A stretch of DNA of 64,000 nucleotides from Streptomyces sp. AA1529 (GTDB taxonomy: Bacteria > Actinomycetota > Actinomycetes > Streptomycetales > Streptomycetaceae): assembly GCF_000280905.1 (NCBI RefSeq), contig NZ_ALAP01000043.1:1-64000 (forward strand), read 5' to 3'. The notes beneath the pieces were generated by a model. It searched no databases. It worked only from the letters and a program-made list of their open reading frames with translations, and had not been told where the DNA came from. Of this stretch, positions 27,216-36,447 are shown piece after piece (position 1 is the stretch's first letter; each line of letters opens with the position of its first letter). The translations under genes and the position numbers were made by a program.

Positions 27216-29198
27216 TCAGGCGGCCTCCGCGCCGCGGGCGCGGCGCCAGGCGCCGTCCGTCAGCAGCCGCAGCCCGTTGAGGCCGACCAGCACGGTCGAG
27301 CCCTCGTGCCCGGCCACCCCCAGCGGAAGGGGCAGCGTCCCCGCCAGGTCCCAGACGACCAGCCCGGCGACGAACACCCCGGCGATGCACAGATTCTGCA
27401 GCACCAGGCGGCGAGCCGCGCGGGAGAGGCGGACCACGGTGGGGACGGCGCCGAGTTCGTCGCGTACGACGACGGCGTCGGCGGTCTCCAGTGCGAGGTC
27501 CGAACCGGCACGGCCCATGGCGATGCCGGTGTGGGCCGCGGCCAGAGCGGGGGCGTCGTTGACGCCGTCACCGACGAGGAGGACGGCCCGGCCCTGTTCC
27601 TCCCACTCCCGCACCGCCGCGACCTTCTCCTCGGGCAGCAGGCCGGCGCGCACGTCGGTGACACCGACCTCGGCCGCCAGCCGCGCGGCGGCGGGCGCGT
27701 TGTCCCCGGTCAGCAGTGCCGGGGCGCGGCCCGTCAGCCGGGTGAGCGCGGCGACGGTGGCGGCGGCGTCGGGTCGCAACCGGTCGGCGACGCCCAGCAC
27801 CCCCGCGCTCCGGCCGTCGACCACGACCACGACCGCGGTCCGTCCCGCACCCTCCAGTTCCCGGACGATCTCCTCGGCACCCGCCCCGTCCTGACGGGGA
27901 AGCAGGTGTGCGGGCGACCCGGCACGGACCGTGCGGCCGCCGACGGTGGCGGTGACGCCCCGGCCCGGGACGGAGGAGAAGCCGGCGGTCTCCACGAGGT
28001 CCAGGCCGTGTTCCCGGGCCGCGGTCACGACGGCACGGCCCAGCGGGTGCTCGCTGCGGTGCTCGGCCGCCGCCGCCAGCCGCAGCAGGGTCTCCCCGTC
28101 CGTCCCGCCACCGGGCACCGGCCGGATGTCGCTGACGTGGGGTGAGCCCTCGGTGAGGGTGCCGGTCTTGTCCAGGGCGACGGTGTCGGTCCCGCCGAGC
28201 CGCTCCATGACGACGGCCGACTTCACGAGCACCCCGTGGCGCCCCGCGTTGGCGAGGGCCGACAGCAGCGGCGGCATGGTGGAGAGCACCACGGCGCACG
28301 GCGACGCGACGATCATGAACGTCATCGCCCGCAGCAGGGCGGGTTCGAGCGCGGAACCGAACACCAGCGGGACGGTGAAGACGGCGAGGGTGGCCAGTAC
28401 CATGCCGACCGAGTAGCGCTGCTCGATCTTCTCGACGAACAACTGGGTGGGCGCCTTGGTCCGCGAGGCCTCCTCGACCATCCGCACGATGCGCGCCACG
28501 ACCGCATCCGAGGGGTCCCTCCCGACGCGGACGTGCAATGCGCCGGTGCCGTTGACGGTGCCGGCGAACACCTCGTCACCGGCCTGCTTGACCACCGGCA
28601 GCGGCTCTCCCGTGATGGTGGCCTGGTCGACCTCTCCGGCTCCGTCGACGACCGTTCCGTCGGCGCCGACCCGCTCCCCGGGCCTGACCAGGACGAGGTC
28701 GCCGATCTCCAGCCGTCCGGCGTCCACGGACTCGGCCGTGCCGTCGGGCAGGATCCTGGTCGCGGTGGCGGGTGCCAGATCGAGCAGTCCCCGTACGGAG
28801 TCCGCCGTACGGGCGGTCGCGACGGCCTCCAGGGCGCCGGATGCGGCGAAGATGACGATCAGCAACGCGCCGTCGAGCACCTGGCCCACCGCCGCGGCGC
28901 CGAGCGCGGCGACCACCATCAGCAGGTCCACGTCGAGCGTCCGGTCCCGCAGCGCCTTCAGGCCCTCCCAGCCGGGCTCCCACCCGCCGGCCACGTAGGC
29001 GGCGGCGAACAGCGCTCCCCAGAGCCAGGCCGGAGCGCCCTGCAGATACAGCGGCAGCGCGAGCAGGAACAGCGCGAGCGCCGCGGCCGCCCACCGGGTC
29101 TCCGGCAGGGCCAGCAGACGCGTGCGGCGCGGGGGAGGAGCGGATCGCGCCCCCGCGGTGAGCGTCGGCGACGGACGCGGGTTCAGGACCGAGGACAT
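27216..29198 (-). CDS. P1B-4 metal-exporting P-type ATPase (CtpD/CtpJ-like)
   Basis: The 660-residue ATPase has GEVDQATITGEPLPV in the actuator domain, the membrane metal-site motif Ser299-Pro-Cys301 (ASPCAVVLS), phosphorylation site Asp343 in DKTGTLTEG, and GDGVNDAPALA. Near the C-terminus is His631-Glu-Gly-Ser-Thr635. The SPC plus HEGxT pair defines subgroup P1B-4, which exports Co2+, Ni2+ or Fe2+. No N-terminal metal-binding domain is present, as is usual for this group. ATG 29198 is followed by a short disordered leader. It is divergent from an NmtR-type sensor. Confidence 0.9.
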   Translation of the reverse strand: MSSVLNPRPSPTLTAGARSAPPPRRTRLLALPETRWAAAALALFLLALPLYLQGAPAWLWGALFAAAYVAGGWEPGWEGLKALRDRTLDVDLLMVVAALGAAAVGQVLDGALLIVIFAASGALEAVATARTADSVRGLLDLAPATATRILPDGTAESVDAGRLEIGDLVLVRPGERVGADGTVVDGAGEVDQATITGEPLPVVKQAGDEVFAGTVNGTGALHVRVGRDPSDAVVARIVRMVEEASRTKAPTQLFVEKIEQRYSVGMVLATLAVFTVPLVFGSALEPALLRAMTFMIVASPCAVVLSTMPPLLSALANAGRHGVLVKSAVVMERLGGTDTVALDKTGTLTEGSPHVSDIRPVPGGGTDGETLLRLAAAAEHRSEHPLGRAVVTAAREHGLDLVETAGFSSVPGRGVTATVGGRTVRAGSPAHLLPRQDGAGAEEIVRELEGAGRTAVVVVVDGRSAGVLGVADRLRPDAAATVAALTRLTGRAPALLTGDNAPAAARLAAEVGVTDVRAGLLPEEKVAAVREWEEQGRAVLLVGDGVNDAPALAAAHTGIAMGRAGSDLALETADAVVVRDELGAVPTVVRLSRAARRLVLQNLCIAGVFVAGLVVWDLAGTLPLPLGVAGHEGSTVLVGLNGLRLLTDGAWRRARGAEAA

Positions 29199-29255
29199 GG
29201 CGGAACGCCCCTTCGTGCACAGGGAGTGGAGAGTGCGCCCACCATACCGGAACAA

Positions 29256-29272
29256 CTGAACAGGTCTTCAAG
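29256..29272. promoter_or_regulatory. Candidate NmtR-type operator
   Basis: An imperfect inverted repeat (CTGAA-CAGGTC-TTCAAG region) lies in the 95-base gap between the divergent ATPase and ArsR-type genes, in the only AT-richer stretch there. Symmetry is weak. Confidence 0.4.
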
Positions 29273-29293
29273 TGTCACGAGTAGGATGACCGC

Positions 29294-29689
29294 ATGGGCC
29301 ACGGAAGCGACGGCAGGAACAGCGACACCCCGCGCGAACGCCTGGACGCGGCCGGGGCCACCGAGGTCGCCGCCGCACTCCAGGCCCTGGCCACCCCGTC
29401 CCGCCTGTACATCCTGGCCCGCCTCCAGGAGGGCCCCTGCCCGGTCGGCGAACTCGCGGAGGCCGTCGGCATGGAAGCCTCGGCCTGCTCCCACCAACTG
29501 CGCCTGCTGCGCAACCTCGGACTCGTCACCGGCGAGCGGCACGGCCGCTCCATCGTCTACTCGCTGTACGACAACCATGTCGCCGAGCTCCTGGAGCAGG
29601 CCCTCTTCCACGTCGAACACCTGCGCCTCGGCCTGCGGGACGTCCCGGCCGCCGAAACGGCAGCGGCCGGCCGCCCCGGCCCCGGATGA
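29294..29689 (+). CDS. nmtR: NmtR-like Ni/Co sensor (ArsR/SmtB family)
   Basis: The 131-residue winged-helix repressor starts MGHGSDGRN, close to the N-terminal MGHG of Mycobacterium NmtR, whose early His residues help bind Ni(II)/Co(II). The core reads LQALATPSRLYILARLQEGP, VGMEASACSHQLRLLRNLG and VYSLYDNHVAELLEQALFHVEHL. The last part carries the alpha-5 Asp/His/Glu/His ligands of the NmtR type. In mycobacteria NmtR controls a P1B-4 ATPase (CtpJ), and the divergent gene here is exactly that class. Start ATG 29294. Confidence 0.85.
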   Translation: MGHGSDGRNSDTPRERLDAAGATEVAAALQALATPSRLYILARLQEGPCPVGELAEAVGMEASACSHQLRLLRNLGLVTGERHGRSIVYSLYDNHVAELLEQALFHVEHLRLGLRDVPAAETAAAGRPGPG

Positions 29690-29891
29690 GGCACCGGGCT
29701 CTGCACGCCGAAGGGCAGCGGACCCGGCTCACCACACGCGCCGACGCACCGCACTGCTCCGTTCGGCCCGAGCCGGCCCACCACCGTGCGCACCCGGACG
29801 GCACCGGGCACCTTCCGCGCAATGCGTGGTACCGATCAGGGCAGCATGCAAGGTGCCGATCCGCCCACCTGGTGTCGCAGCGGGGAAGGTC

Positions 29892-32228
29892 ATGCATCAC
29901 CGTCGTCGCCCCACCCCCACCGGGGCCGTCCGCCGCGCGGCTGCCGGAATCCCGCAGCCGCGGCTCGAGCAGGCGCTCCTGAGCGTCACGGCTGCCGCCC
30001 TGACCGCCGGGGGCGCCGCCTGGCTCACGGACGCGCCCGCCGCCGCGGACCTGTGCTGGGCCCTGGGCACCCTCGCCGCCCTCCCACCATCGCTGGCCTG
30101 GGTGCTGGGCGCGCTGCGACGTGGGCACGCCGGCGTGGACCTGATCGCCGTACTGGCACTGGCCGGCACCCTGGCGGTGCAGGAGTACCTGGCCGGAGCA
30201 CTGATCGCGCTGATGCTCGCCGGCGGCCGGACCCTGGAGACCGGAGCCCAGCGACGGGCCTCCCACGACCTGCGGTCGCTCCTGGAGCACGCACCCCGCT
30301 CCGCCAGGCGCCGCACCGGCGAAGACGTGGTCCTGGTGCCGCTCGACGAGATCGCCGTCGACGACGTCCTGGTGGTCGGCCCCGGCGAAGTGGTCCCCGT
30401 GGACGGCCGGGTGCTCGGCGCGACCGCGGTCCTGGACGAGTCCGTGCTCACCGGGGAGCCGATGGCGGTGGAACGGGCCGCCGGCCGCCCGGTGCGCAGC
30501 GGCGTCGTCAACGCCGGCCACGCCTTCGACCTGCGGGCCGACGCCACCGCCCAGGCCAGCACCTACGCCGGGATCGTCCGACTGGCTCGCGAGGCCGAGG
30601 CGGAGTCAGCCCCCGTCGTCCGGCTGGCCGATCGCTACGCCGCCTGGTTCCTGCCCCTGACACTCGCCGTCGCGGGGCTGGCCTGGCTCGTCAGCGGGTC
30701 GACCGTCCGGGCCGTCGCGGTCCTGGTGGTCGCCACGCCCTGCCCACTGCTCCTGGCGGCACCGGTCGCCGTCGTCTCGGGACTCTCCCGCGCCTCCCGC
30801 TCCGGCGTGGTCATCCGCGGTGGCGGTGTACTGGAAGTCCTCGGCAGGGCCCGGACGGTACTGCTCGACAAGACCGGCACCCTCACCGGCGGCCACCCGC
30901 AGGTCGTCGACGTGATCGCCGCGCCCGCCCGGACACCGGAGGACGTGCTGCGGCTGGCCGCGTCCCTCGACCAGTACTCCCCGCACGTCCTCGCACACGC
31001 CGTCGTCGACGCAGCACGCGAACGAGGCATGAGGCTCAGCCCGCCCGCGGACGTCGCTGAGGAGCCCGGCAGGGGAGCGACCGGCACCGTCGAGGGACAG
31101 CCCATGGCGGTCGGCCGCCTCGCCGCCGACGCCGAACGCCCGGAGTGGGTCCGGGCTGCCGAGAACCGGGCCCTCCTGGACGGCTCGGCCCTCGTCTGGC
31201 TCACCGTCGACGGCCGTCCCGCGGGCGCTGTCGGCCTCCGCGATCCACTGCGCCGGGACGCGGCCCGAACGCTGCGCCGCCTGCGGGGCGCGGGGGTCCA
31301 ACGGCTGGTGCTGCTCACCGGGGACCGTTCCGAACCCGCCCGGGAGGCCGCGGCCGTCCTCGGCCTCGACGCCGTGCACGCGGAGCTCACCCCCGAGGGG
31401 AAGATCGCCGCGGTGCGGGCCGAACGCGAACACGCCCTCACCGTCATGGTGGGCGACGGGGTGAACGACGCGCCGGCGCTCGCCGCCGCCGATGTCGGCG
31501 TGGCCATGGGGGCCCGCGGCTCCACCGCTTCCTCCGAGGCGGCCGACATCGTGCTGACCGCGGACCGGGTGGACCGCCTCGCCGACGCCGTCACCATCGC
31601 CGTACGCGCACGCCGTATCGCGGTGCAGAGCGCGCTGGGCGGCATGGGGATGTCCCTCGCCGCGATGGCCGTCGCCGCCGCGGGCCTGCTCGCGCCCGCA
31701 GCCGGCGCCCTGCTCCAGGAGGGGATCGACGTAGCCGTCATCCTCAATGCCCTGCGATCCCTGCGCCCCGGCAGGGCGGAGCGCTCCCCGCTCTCCCCGT
31801 CGGTGGTGGCACTCATCCGCCGTTCCACCGCGGAACACGAGAAGCTCAGCGCGTTGCTGGACGCCGTCCGGGACACGGCCGACCTGATTCCGGCCGAACC
31901 CGGTGAGCGGCACCTGCGGGAGCTGAGAGAGCTCCACCAGGCGCTCGTCGAACGCCTGCTGCCCCACGAGCGTGCCGAGGAACGGGAACTGTATCCCGAA
32001 CTCGCCCGGAACTCATCCGACTCGGCGCTCGTCACCGTGTCGAGCTGTGCCCGCACCGAGATCGAACGCCTCGTCCGACGCATCGGCGCGCACATCGAAC
32101 TGGCCGACTCCGGGCCGGGTATGACGTCCGCCCAGGTCGACGACCTCCGCGCGTGCCTGTACGGCCTGGACGCGATCGCCCGGCTGCACTTCGCCCAGGA
32201 GGAGGAGACCTGGCCTTCCACTTCCTGA
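29892..32228 (+). CDS. P1B-5 metal ATPase with C-terminal hemerythrin domain (Nia-like)
   Basis: The 778-residue protein has LDESVLTGEPMAVE in the actuator domain, membrane motif Thr282-Pro-Cys-Pro285 (ATPCPLLLA), phosphorylation site Asp326 in DKTGTLTGG and GDGVNDAPALA near residue 521. Residues about 645-770 form a hemerythrin-like bundle with candidate iron ligands His649, His692, Glu696 and His766 (LHFAQEEE). TPCP plus a hemerythrin tail defines subgroup P1B-5, known from Nia, which moves Ni and Fe. The diiron tail probably senses iron or oxygen. ATG 29892 has GGGGAAGG upstream. It lies downstream of NmtR, 200 bases away. Confidence 0.87.
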   Translation: MHHRRRPTPTGAVRRAAAGIPQPRLEQALLSVTAAALTAGGAAWLTDAPAAADLCWALGTLAALPPSLAWVLGALRRGHAGVDLIAVLALAGTLAVQEYLAGALIALMLAGGRTLETGAQRRASHDLRSLLEHAPRSARRRTGEDVVLVPLDEIAVDDVLVVGPGEVVPVDGRVLGATAVLDESVLTGEPMAVERAAGRPVRSGVVNAGHAFDLRADATAQASTYAGIVRLAREAEAESAPVVRLADRYAAWFLPLTLAVAGLAWLVSGSTVRAVAVLVVATPCPLLLAAPVAVVSGLSRASRSGVVIRGGGVLEVLGRARTVLLDKTGTLTGGHPQVVDVIAAPARTPEDVLRLAASLDQYSPHVLAHAVVDAARERGMRLSPPADVAEEPGRGATGTVEGQPMAVGRLAADAERPEWVRAAENRALLDGSALVWLTVDGRPAGAVGLRDPLRRDAARTLRRLRGAGVQRLVLLTGDRSEPAREAAAVLGLDAVHAELTPEGKIAAVRAEREHALTVMVGDGVNDAPALAAADVGVAMGARGSTASSEAADIVLTADRVDRLADAVTIAVRARRIAVQSALGGMGMSLAAMAVAAAGLLAPAAGALLQEGIDVAVILNALRSLRPGRAERSPLSPSVVALIRRSTAEHEKLSALLDAVRDTADLIPAEPGERHLRELRELHQALVERLLPHERAEERELYPELARNSSDSALVTVSSCARTEIERLVRRIGAHIELADSGPGMTSAQVDDLRACLYGLDAIARLHFAQEEETWPSTS

Positions 32229-32512
32229 CCTCTGCGGCCGGGGCCGGTTCGGCCGTTCTTTGCAGGCGGAGCGAGGATCGACGGCCTCTCTCTCAGGGCG
32301 TACTGAGGCGTGCGTGCGGGTGACCCGAACGTGTCGCGGCCGAGGGGTGAGACCGGGCCCCGGACCATGGACCGTGGACGAAGTCCGTCTCCTGCACCGC
32401 CGCCGGAGGCCCCGACGGCACCTCTCTCCACCCCGCCCCACGATCCGAACCGCCATGGTGCCGATCGCGACTGCCGCGAAACAGCGCCGCCTCGTTCCCC
32501 GGAGATGGCCTC

Positions 32513-33220
32513 ATGGACATCGATACGATCAACGGTCTGCCCGCTCATCCCCTGCTGGTCCATGGCGCCGTCACCCTCGTGCCGCTGGCTGCGCTGCTGC
32601 TGGTGCTGTGTGCGCTGTGGCCCTCCCTGGGAGGGCGGATCGGCTGGCTTCTGCCGGCTCTGGCCGTGGTGGCGCTCGTGGCCGTGCTGCTGACGACGGA
32701 ATCAGGCGAATGGCTGGAGGAGCGCGTCGAGGAGACCTCGCTGGTCGAGGAACACACCGAGATGGGCGACGGGCTGACCCCCTGGGCTGTCGGACTCCTC
32801 GTGGCGTGCTCGGCGGTGTGGCTGCTGAATCACTTCTCTTCACGACGAAGCGAGGTGTCATCGCACCGGGGAAGCGACCGGGCGATCTCTGCGGCGACAT
32901 CCCTGCCGGTCCGGATCGTCGTCTGCCTCCTCTCGCTGGCCGTCGCGGTGGGCTCCGCCCTGGAAACCTTCCGGATCGGGGACTCCGGTGCGAAGGCCGT
33001 GTGGGAGAAACGGACATCGGGCCACACCGGGGACGGTGCGAACGGGCTCACCGGCGGCGGTGCCGTCTCCCTCCCTCGTCCCTCCACCGCATCTGCGTGT
33101 CCGCCGCATACCCACTGCTCCCGGACCGGCCACCGGGCACTCGCGCCAGTACTGCCACCAGGACCAGCAGGAGCGCCAGCCCGGCCAGCAGTCCGAAGAG
33201 CGGGTAGCCGGGGCGGGTGA
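32513..33220 (+). CDS. DUF2231 membrane protein
   Basis: The frame begins MDIDTINGLPAHPLLVHGA, the diagnostic start of DUF2231, and has four membrane helices up to SALETFRIGDSGAKAVWEK near residue 165, where most family members end or nearly end. The following 65 residues are Pro/Gly/Ala-rich and antisense to the HPP gene, so the native stop may have been lost by frameshift, or the tail is a real extension. The family binds heme or haem-like ligands in some members; the role is unknown. ATG 32513 has GGAGATGG upstream. Confidence 0.8.
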   Translation: MDIDTINGLPAHPLLVHGAVTLVPLAALLLVLCALWPSLGGRIGWLLPALAVVALVAVLLTTESGEWLEERVEETSLVEEHTEMGDGLTPWAVGLLVACSAVWLLNHFSSRRSEVSSHRGSDRAISAATSLPVRIVVCLLSLAVAVGSALETFRIGDSGAKAVWEKRTSGHTGDGANGLTGGGAVSLPRPSTASACPPHTHCSRTGHRALAPVLPPGPAGAPARPAVRRAGSRGG

Positions 33221-33635
33221 TGCCGGAGGTGATGAGCAGCGCGGTCGCAGCGGCAGGCGGGTGTTCCACCCGCAGCAGCGTCTGCCCCAGCAGCGTCAGC
33301 CCCACGGCCACGGCCTGCGCACCGATCTGCCGAAGGCTCTCGTGCCCCGTCTCGACGACCGAGGGGTGACTCCACAGGCCGAAAGCGGCCAGGCAGGCGA
33401 GCCCGCAGGCGATCGCGGTCGTGTGTCCCAGCAGCGCGGTGCGCAGCTGGGACGACTCGGTGCCGGAGCGGGCCAGGAGCAGGTAGGCCGTCGGTCCCAG
33501 CGCGGTCGTCAGCCACACCCAACCGGCGGCGTATCCCGCAAGGCCCACCGCGGTGAGGGCGACCCCGACCAGTACCAGCAGCCTGATCCCCGCGAGCCAC
33601 AGCTCCGCAGCATGCCTCTTCCTGGGAGAGGTCAT
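33048..33635 (-). CDS. HPP family membrane protein
   Basis: The 195-residue protein has four or five membrane helices and the HPP signature (RVEHPPAAATALL, residues about 130-142), followed by GYPLFGLLAGLALLL. HPP proteins are inner-membrane proteins, some linked to nitrite transport in plastids and cyanobacteria; bacterial roles are unclear. ATG 33635 begins MTSPRKRHAAELW. Its 3' end overlaps the tail of the DUF2231 frame on the other strand by 173 bases. Confidence 0.78.
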   Translation of the reverse strand: MTSPRKRHAAELWLAGIRLLVLVGVALTAVGLAGYAAGWVWLTTALGPTAYLLLARSGTESSQLRTALLGHTTAIACGLACLAAFGLWSHPSVVETGHESLRQIGAQAVAVGLTLLGQTLLRVEHPPAAATALLITSGITRPGYPLFGLLAGLALLLVLVAVLARVPGGRSGSSGYAADTQMRWRDEGGRRHRRR

Positions 33636-33936
33636 GCTGCTCCCGGGACCGGACCGGACGCATGCCCGGCACCCGGCAGGCCCGATCCGGGGTCCCTGCC
33701 CCGTGTCGTTCTTCGGCCCGGCACGGTGAAGGGCGCCGGGGCCGCTCCCGGCCGGTGCCGTACCGCGCCGTACTGGCACGTGCAGTGTTCGGTCACCGTC
33801 CAGCAATCCCGAGGCCGCTCCGGTGCCAAACGTCGGTCCACCCGGTGGGGCCCGGTCGGGTGCACCGGGCCTGGCGCCCGGCGGTCGCCCTCCCGAAGCG
33901 GACGTGGCGTAGGGGGTACGCCGCCAGTCGCCCCCC
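33636..33936. other. No gene seen
   Basis: About 300 bases between the HPP gene start and the TetR gene end. No recognisable product on either strand. The HPP promoter should be here. Confidence 0.5.
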
Positions 33937-34518
33937 TCAGCCCACCAGCAGGCCGATGGCGACTCTCAGCCGTTCGAGGAAGAACTCCCGCGACCGGGCC
34001 TGGTGCTTGAGGCCGATGGAGGCGCTGTTCAGCGTCCGGGCGACGGCGCGTGCCTTCTCCCGCCCCGTCTCCACGGCGACCGCGTCCGTGACGAGCGCCT
34101 CGAAGCGCCGCGGCGCGGTCTCGGTCGTCTCGCCCAGCAGGCCGGGGTTGGCTTCGATGACCTCGGTGATGTCGCGTGCCGCGGGGCCGACGTAGCGGCC
34201 CGCCCACTGGTCGAAGGCTTCGGCGAGACGCTCCGGCAGGGGGCGTGCGGCATCGGCCAGGACGTGCTCGACGGCCGCGAGGTCGCGTTCCAGGAGTTGG
34301 ATGACGGCGGCCCGGAACAGCTCCTCCTTGGAGGAGAAGAGGAAGTAGAGCCCCGGCCGGGAGATCTGCGCCGCCCGTGCCACTTCCTCCATCGAGGTCT
34401 TCCGGTAGCCGAAGCGCGCGAACGTGGGCAGGGCGGCGTCCAGGACCGCGGTCCGCCGGCTGGTGTCGGCGACTGCCGGAGAAGCCGGAGAAGGGCGACC
34501 GGCATCGGGGCTGCTCAT
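33937..34518 (-). CDS. TetR-family regulator of the adjacent SDR
   Basis: The 193-residue protein has a helix-turn-helix at residues about 24-68 (VLDAALPTFARFGYRKTSME, AAQISRPGLYFLFSSKEEL) and a helical ligand domain. It is divergent from a short-chain dehydrogenase with a 62-base gap that contains an 8-bp perfect inverted repeat, so repression of the SDR and itself is likely. Confidence 0.9.
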   Translation of the reverse strand: MSSPDAGRPSPASPAVADTSRRTAVLDAALPTFARFGYRKTSMEEVARAAQISRPGLYFLFSSKEELFRAAVIQLLERDLAAVEHVLADAARPLPERLAEAFDQWAGRYVGPAARDITEVIEANPGLLGETTETAPRRFEALVTDAVAVETGREKARAVARTLNSASIGLKHQARSREFFLERLRVAIGLLVG

Positions 34519-34543
34519 GAGGCGAGCATACGGGCAGATGCGG

Positions 34544-34573
34544 ACTATACAAACAGCGTCTAATCTGTATAGT
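34544..34573. promoter_or_regulatory. TetR operator between TetR and SDR genes
   Basis: The half-sites ACTATACA (34544-34551) and TGTATAGT (34566-34573) are perfect inverted copies with a 14-base spacer, and the spacer continues with the inner pair ACAG/CTGT. It is AT-rich and sits eight bases before the SDR start codon. Confidence 0.8.
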
Positions 34574-34580
34574 CGATGGC

Positions 34581-35552
34581 ATGGCTGATTCCACCCTCAT
34601 TTCGACTCCCTTCACTGCCGCCAGCACCGCGGAGGATGTGCTGCGAGGCCTCGATCTGACCGGCGTCCGCGCGATCGTGACCGGAAGCTCCTCCGGCATC
34701 GGGGCCGAGACGGCCCGTGCGCTGGCCGCGGCCGGCGCAGAGGTCACCCTCGCGGTCCGGAACACCGCCGCGGGCGAGGCCGTCGCCGAGTCGATCCGCG
34801 AATCCACCGGGAGCATGCGGCCCCGGGTCGCTCCGCTCGACCTCGCCGACCCGGCGACCGTCGCCCGATTCGCCGAGGCATGGCGCGGCCCGCTGCACCT
34901 TCTGATCAACAACGCGGGCGTGGTCACCGGTGGCCTCGAACGGACACGTGAAGGCTGGGAGGTGCAGTTCGCGACGAACCATCTCGGCCACTTCGCACTC
35001 GCCGCCGGCCTGCACGGCGCCCTGGCGCTGGGAGCGTCCGACCGCGGCCCGGCCCGGATCGTCGCGGTGAGCTCCACCGCGCACATGCGGTCGGGGATCG
35101 ACTTCGACGACCTCCACTTCGCACACCGCAGCTATGACCCGCAGATCGCGTACGCGCAGTCGAAGACGGCGAACTCCCTGTTCGCCGTCGAGGCCACCCG
35201 CCGGTGGGCCGCGGACGGGATCGTCGCCAACGCCGTGAACCCCGGCGGCGTCTCCACCGGGCTGCAACGCAACTTCACGCCGCAGCAGCGGCAGTCGCTC
35301 GACGCAGCCGAAGCGGCCGGTGTCTTCACGTACAAGACGGTCGAGCAGGGGGCCGCCACCAGCATCGTCGCGGCGGTCTGGCCCGCCTTCGGCCACTCCG
35401 GAGGCCACTACCTCGACGACGCGCAGGAGGCGTACCCCGTCCCGAACGACGTCGATCTTGCACAGCATCCCCACGGGGTCAAGGAGTGGGCGCTTGCCCC
35501 CGACCTGGCCCGACGGCTCTGGACCGTCTCGACCGACCTGCTGCACACCTGA
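34581..35552 (+). CDS. Short-chain dehydrogenase (retinol-dehydrogenase-like SDR)
   Basis: The 323-residue NAD(P)-dependent oxidoreductase has the cofactor motif TGSSSGIGAETARAL, LINNAGVV, catalytic Ser in VAVSSTAHM, and the YAQSKTANS Tyr-Lys pair. Arg at the end of strand two (AVRNTAAGEAV) favours NADP(H). Length and motif spacing fit the long classical or extended retinol-dehydrogenase-type subgroup. ATG 34581. It is controlled by the divergent TetR. Substrate unknown. Confidence 0.88.
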   Translation: MADSTLISTPFTAASTAEDVLRGLDLTGVRAIVTGSSSGIGAETARALAAAGAEVTLAVRNTAAGEAVAESIRESTGSMRPRVAPLDLADPATVARFAEAWRGPLHLLINNAGVVTGGLERTREGWEVQFATNHLGHFALAAGLHGALALGASDRGPARIVAVSSTAHMRSGIDFDDLHFAHRSYDPQIAYAQSKTANSLFAVEATRRWAADGIVANAVNPGGVSTGLQRNFTPQQRQSLDAAEAAGVFTYKTVEQGAATSIVAAVWPAFGHSGGHYLDDAQEAYPVPNDVDLAQHPHGVKEWALAPDLARRLWTVSTDLLHT

Positions 35553-35787
35553 CGCCGCCGGCCCCGTCGGGGACGCCGATGGGATCTCCGGCCGACCCCG
35601 CACGGTTCGAAGCCTCCACCGGTGCCGGAACGGTGCGGCCGCTCCGCCCAGTCGGTACCGAAGTCGGAGACGGCTCGGCGCGTCGCGGTGTGTGCGGAGC
35701 GGGGAAGACGGCCCCGGAGCCGGCGACCGCTCCAGTTCCCGCGCCGGACTCCGACCGGGGCCGACCGCGCCGTCCCATACTTCCTGC

Positions 35788-36441
35788 ATGACTGATGCGC
35801 ACGAGGACCCCATGGACGGCTACCGCCGCTTGCGTCAGGAGCAACCGGACCTGTTCCGCAACGAGGAAGGGCCCGGTGCGATCGACATCGTCGACCCCAG
35901 CCAGGCCCCCGAGGACCTCGGCACCCTCGGTCTGGTCTACCAGGACCCCTACATTCGCCTGCTGCGCGACCCTGTCCGCTTCCCCGACGGCCGCCTCGGC
36001 ACCTACCTGCGGATCCTCAGCACCGCGGACTCACCGGGTGCCGCGATCCTGCCCGTCCTGGACGACCGGGTCCTGTTGCTGGAGAACTACCGGCACGCCA
36101 TTCGTGGCTGGACTCTGGAGATCCCCCGTGGTTACGGCACCGAAGGGCTCACCGCGGAAAGCAATGCCCTGAAGGAACTCGACGAGGAGCTCTCGGCGCA
36201 GGTGGAGTCAGTCACTCCCATCGGCGTCGTCCATCCGGACACGGGTCTGCACTCTCAACCGGTACCCCTCTTCTTCGCCTCGCTGACCGCCACAGGGCCC
36301 CTGGAGACCGCGGCGGGAATCCGCAGCCTGGTCACGTTCACGCCCGAGGAACTCGACAGGAAAATCCTCGACGGCACCATCACCGACTGCTTCACCCTCG
36401 CCGCCCTCACCCAAGCCCGCCTGCGGCACCTCCTCAGCTGA
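35788..36441 (+). CDS. Nudix hydrolase, degenerate box
   Basis: The 217-residue protein resembles ADP-ribose pyrophosphatase-type Nudix enzymes: LLENYRHAIRGWTLEIPRGYG precedes the Nudix helix ALKELDEELSAQ. The helix keeps ELxEE, the metal-binding core, but the upstream Gly-x5-Glu spacing of the classical box is not met and Arg is Lys, so catalysis is uncertain. ATG 35788 is used. It ends six bases from the convergent orphan gene. Confidence 0.75.
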   Translation: MTDAHEDPMDGYRRLRQEQPDLFRNEEGPGAIDIVDPSQAPEDLGTLGLVYQDPYIRLLRDPVRFPDGRLGTYLRILSTADSPGAAILPVLDDRVLLLENYRHAIRGWTLEIPRGYGTEGLTAESNALKELDEELSAQVESVTPIGVVHPDTGLHSQPVPLFFASLTATGPLETAAGIRSLVTFTPEELDRKILDGTITDCFTLAALTQARLRHLLS

Positions 36442-36447
36442 GAAGGC

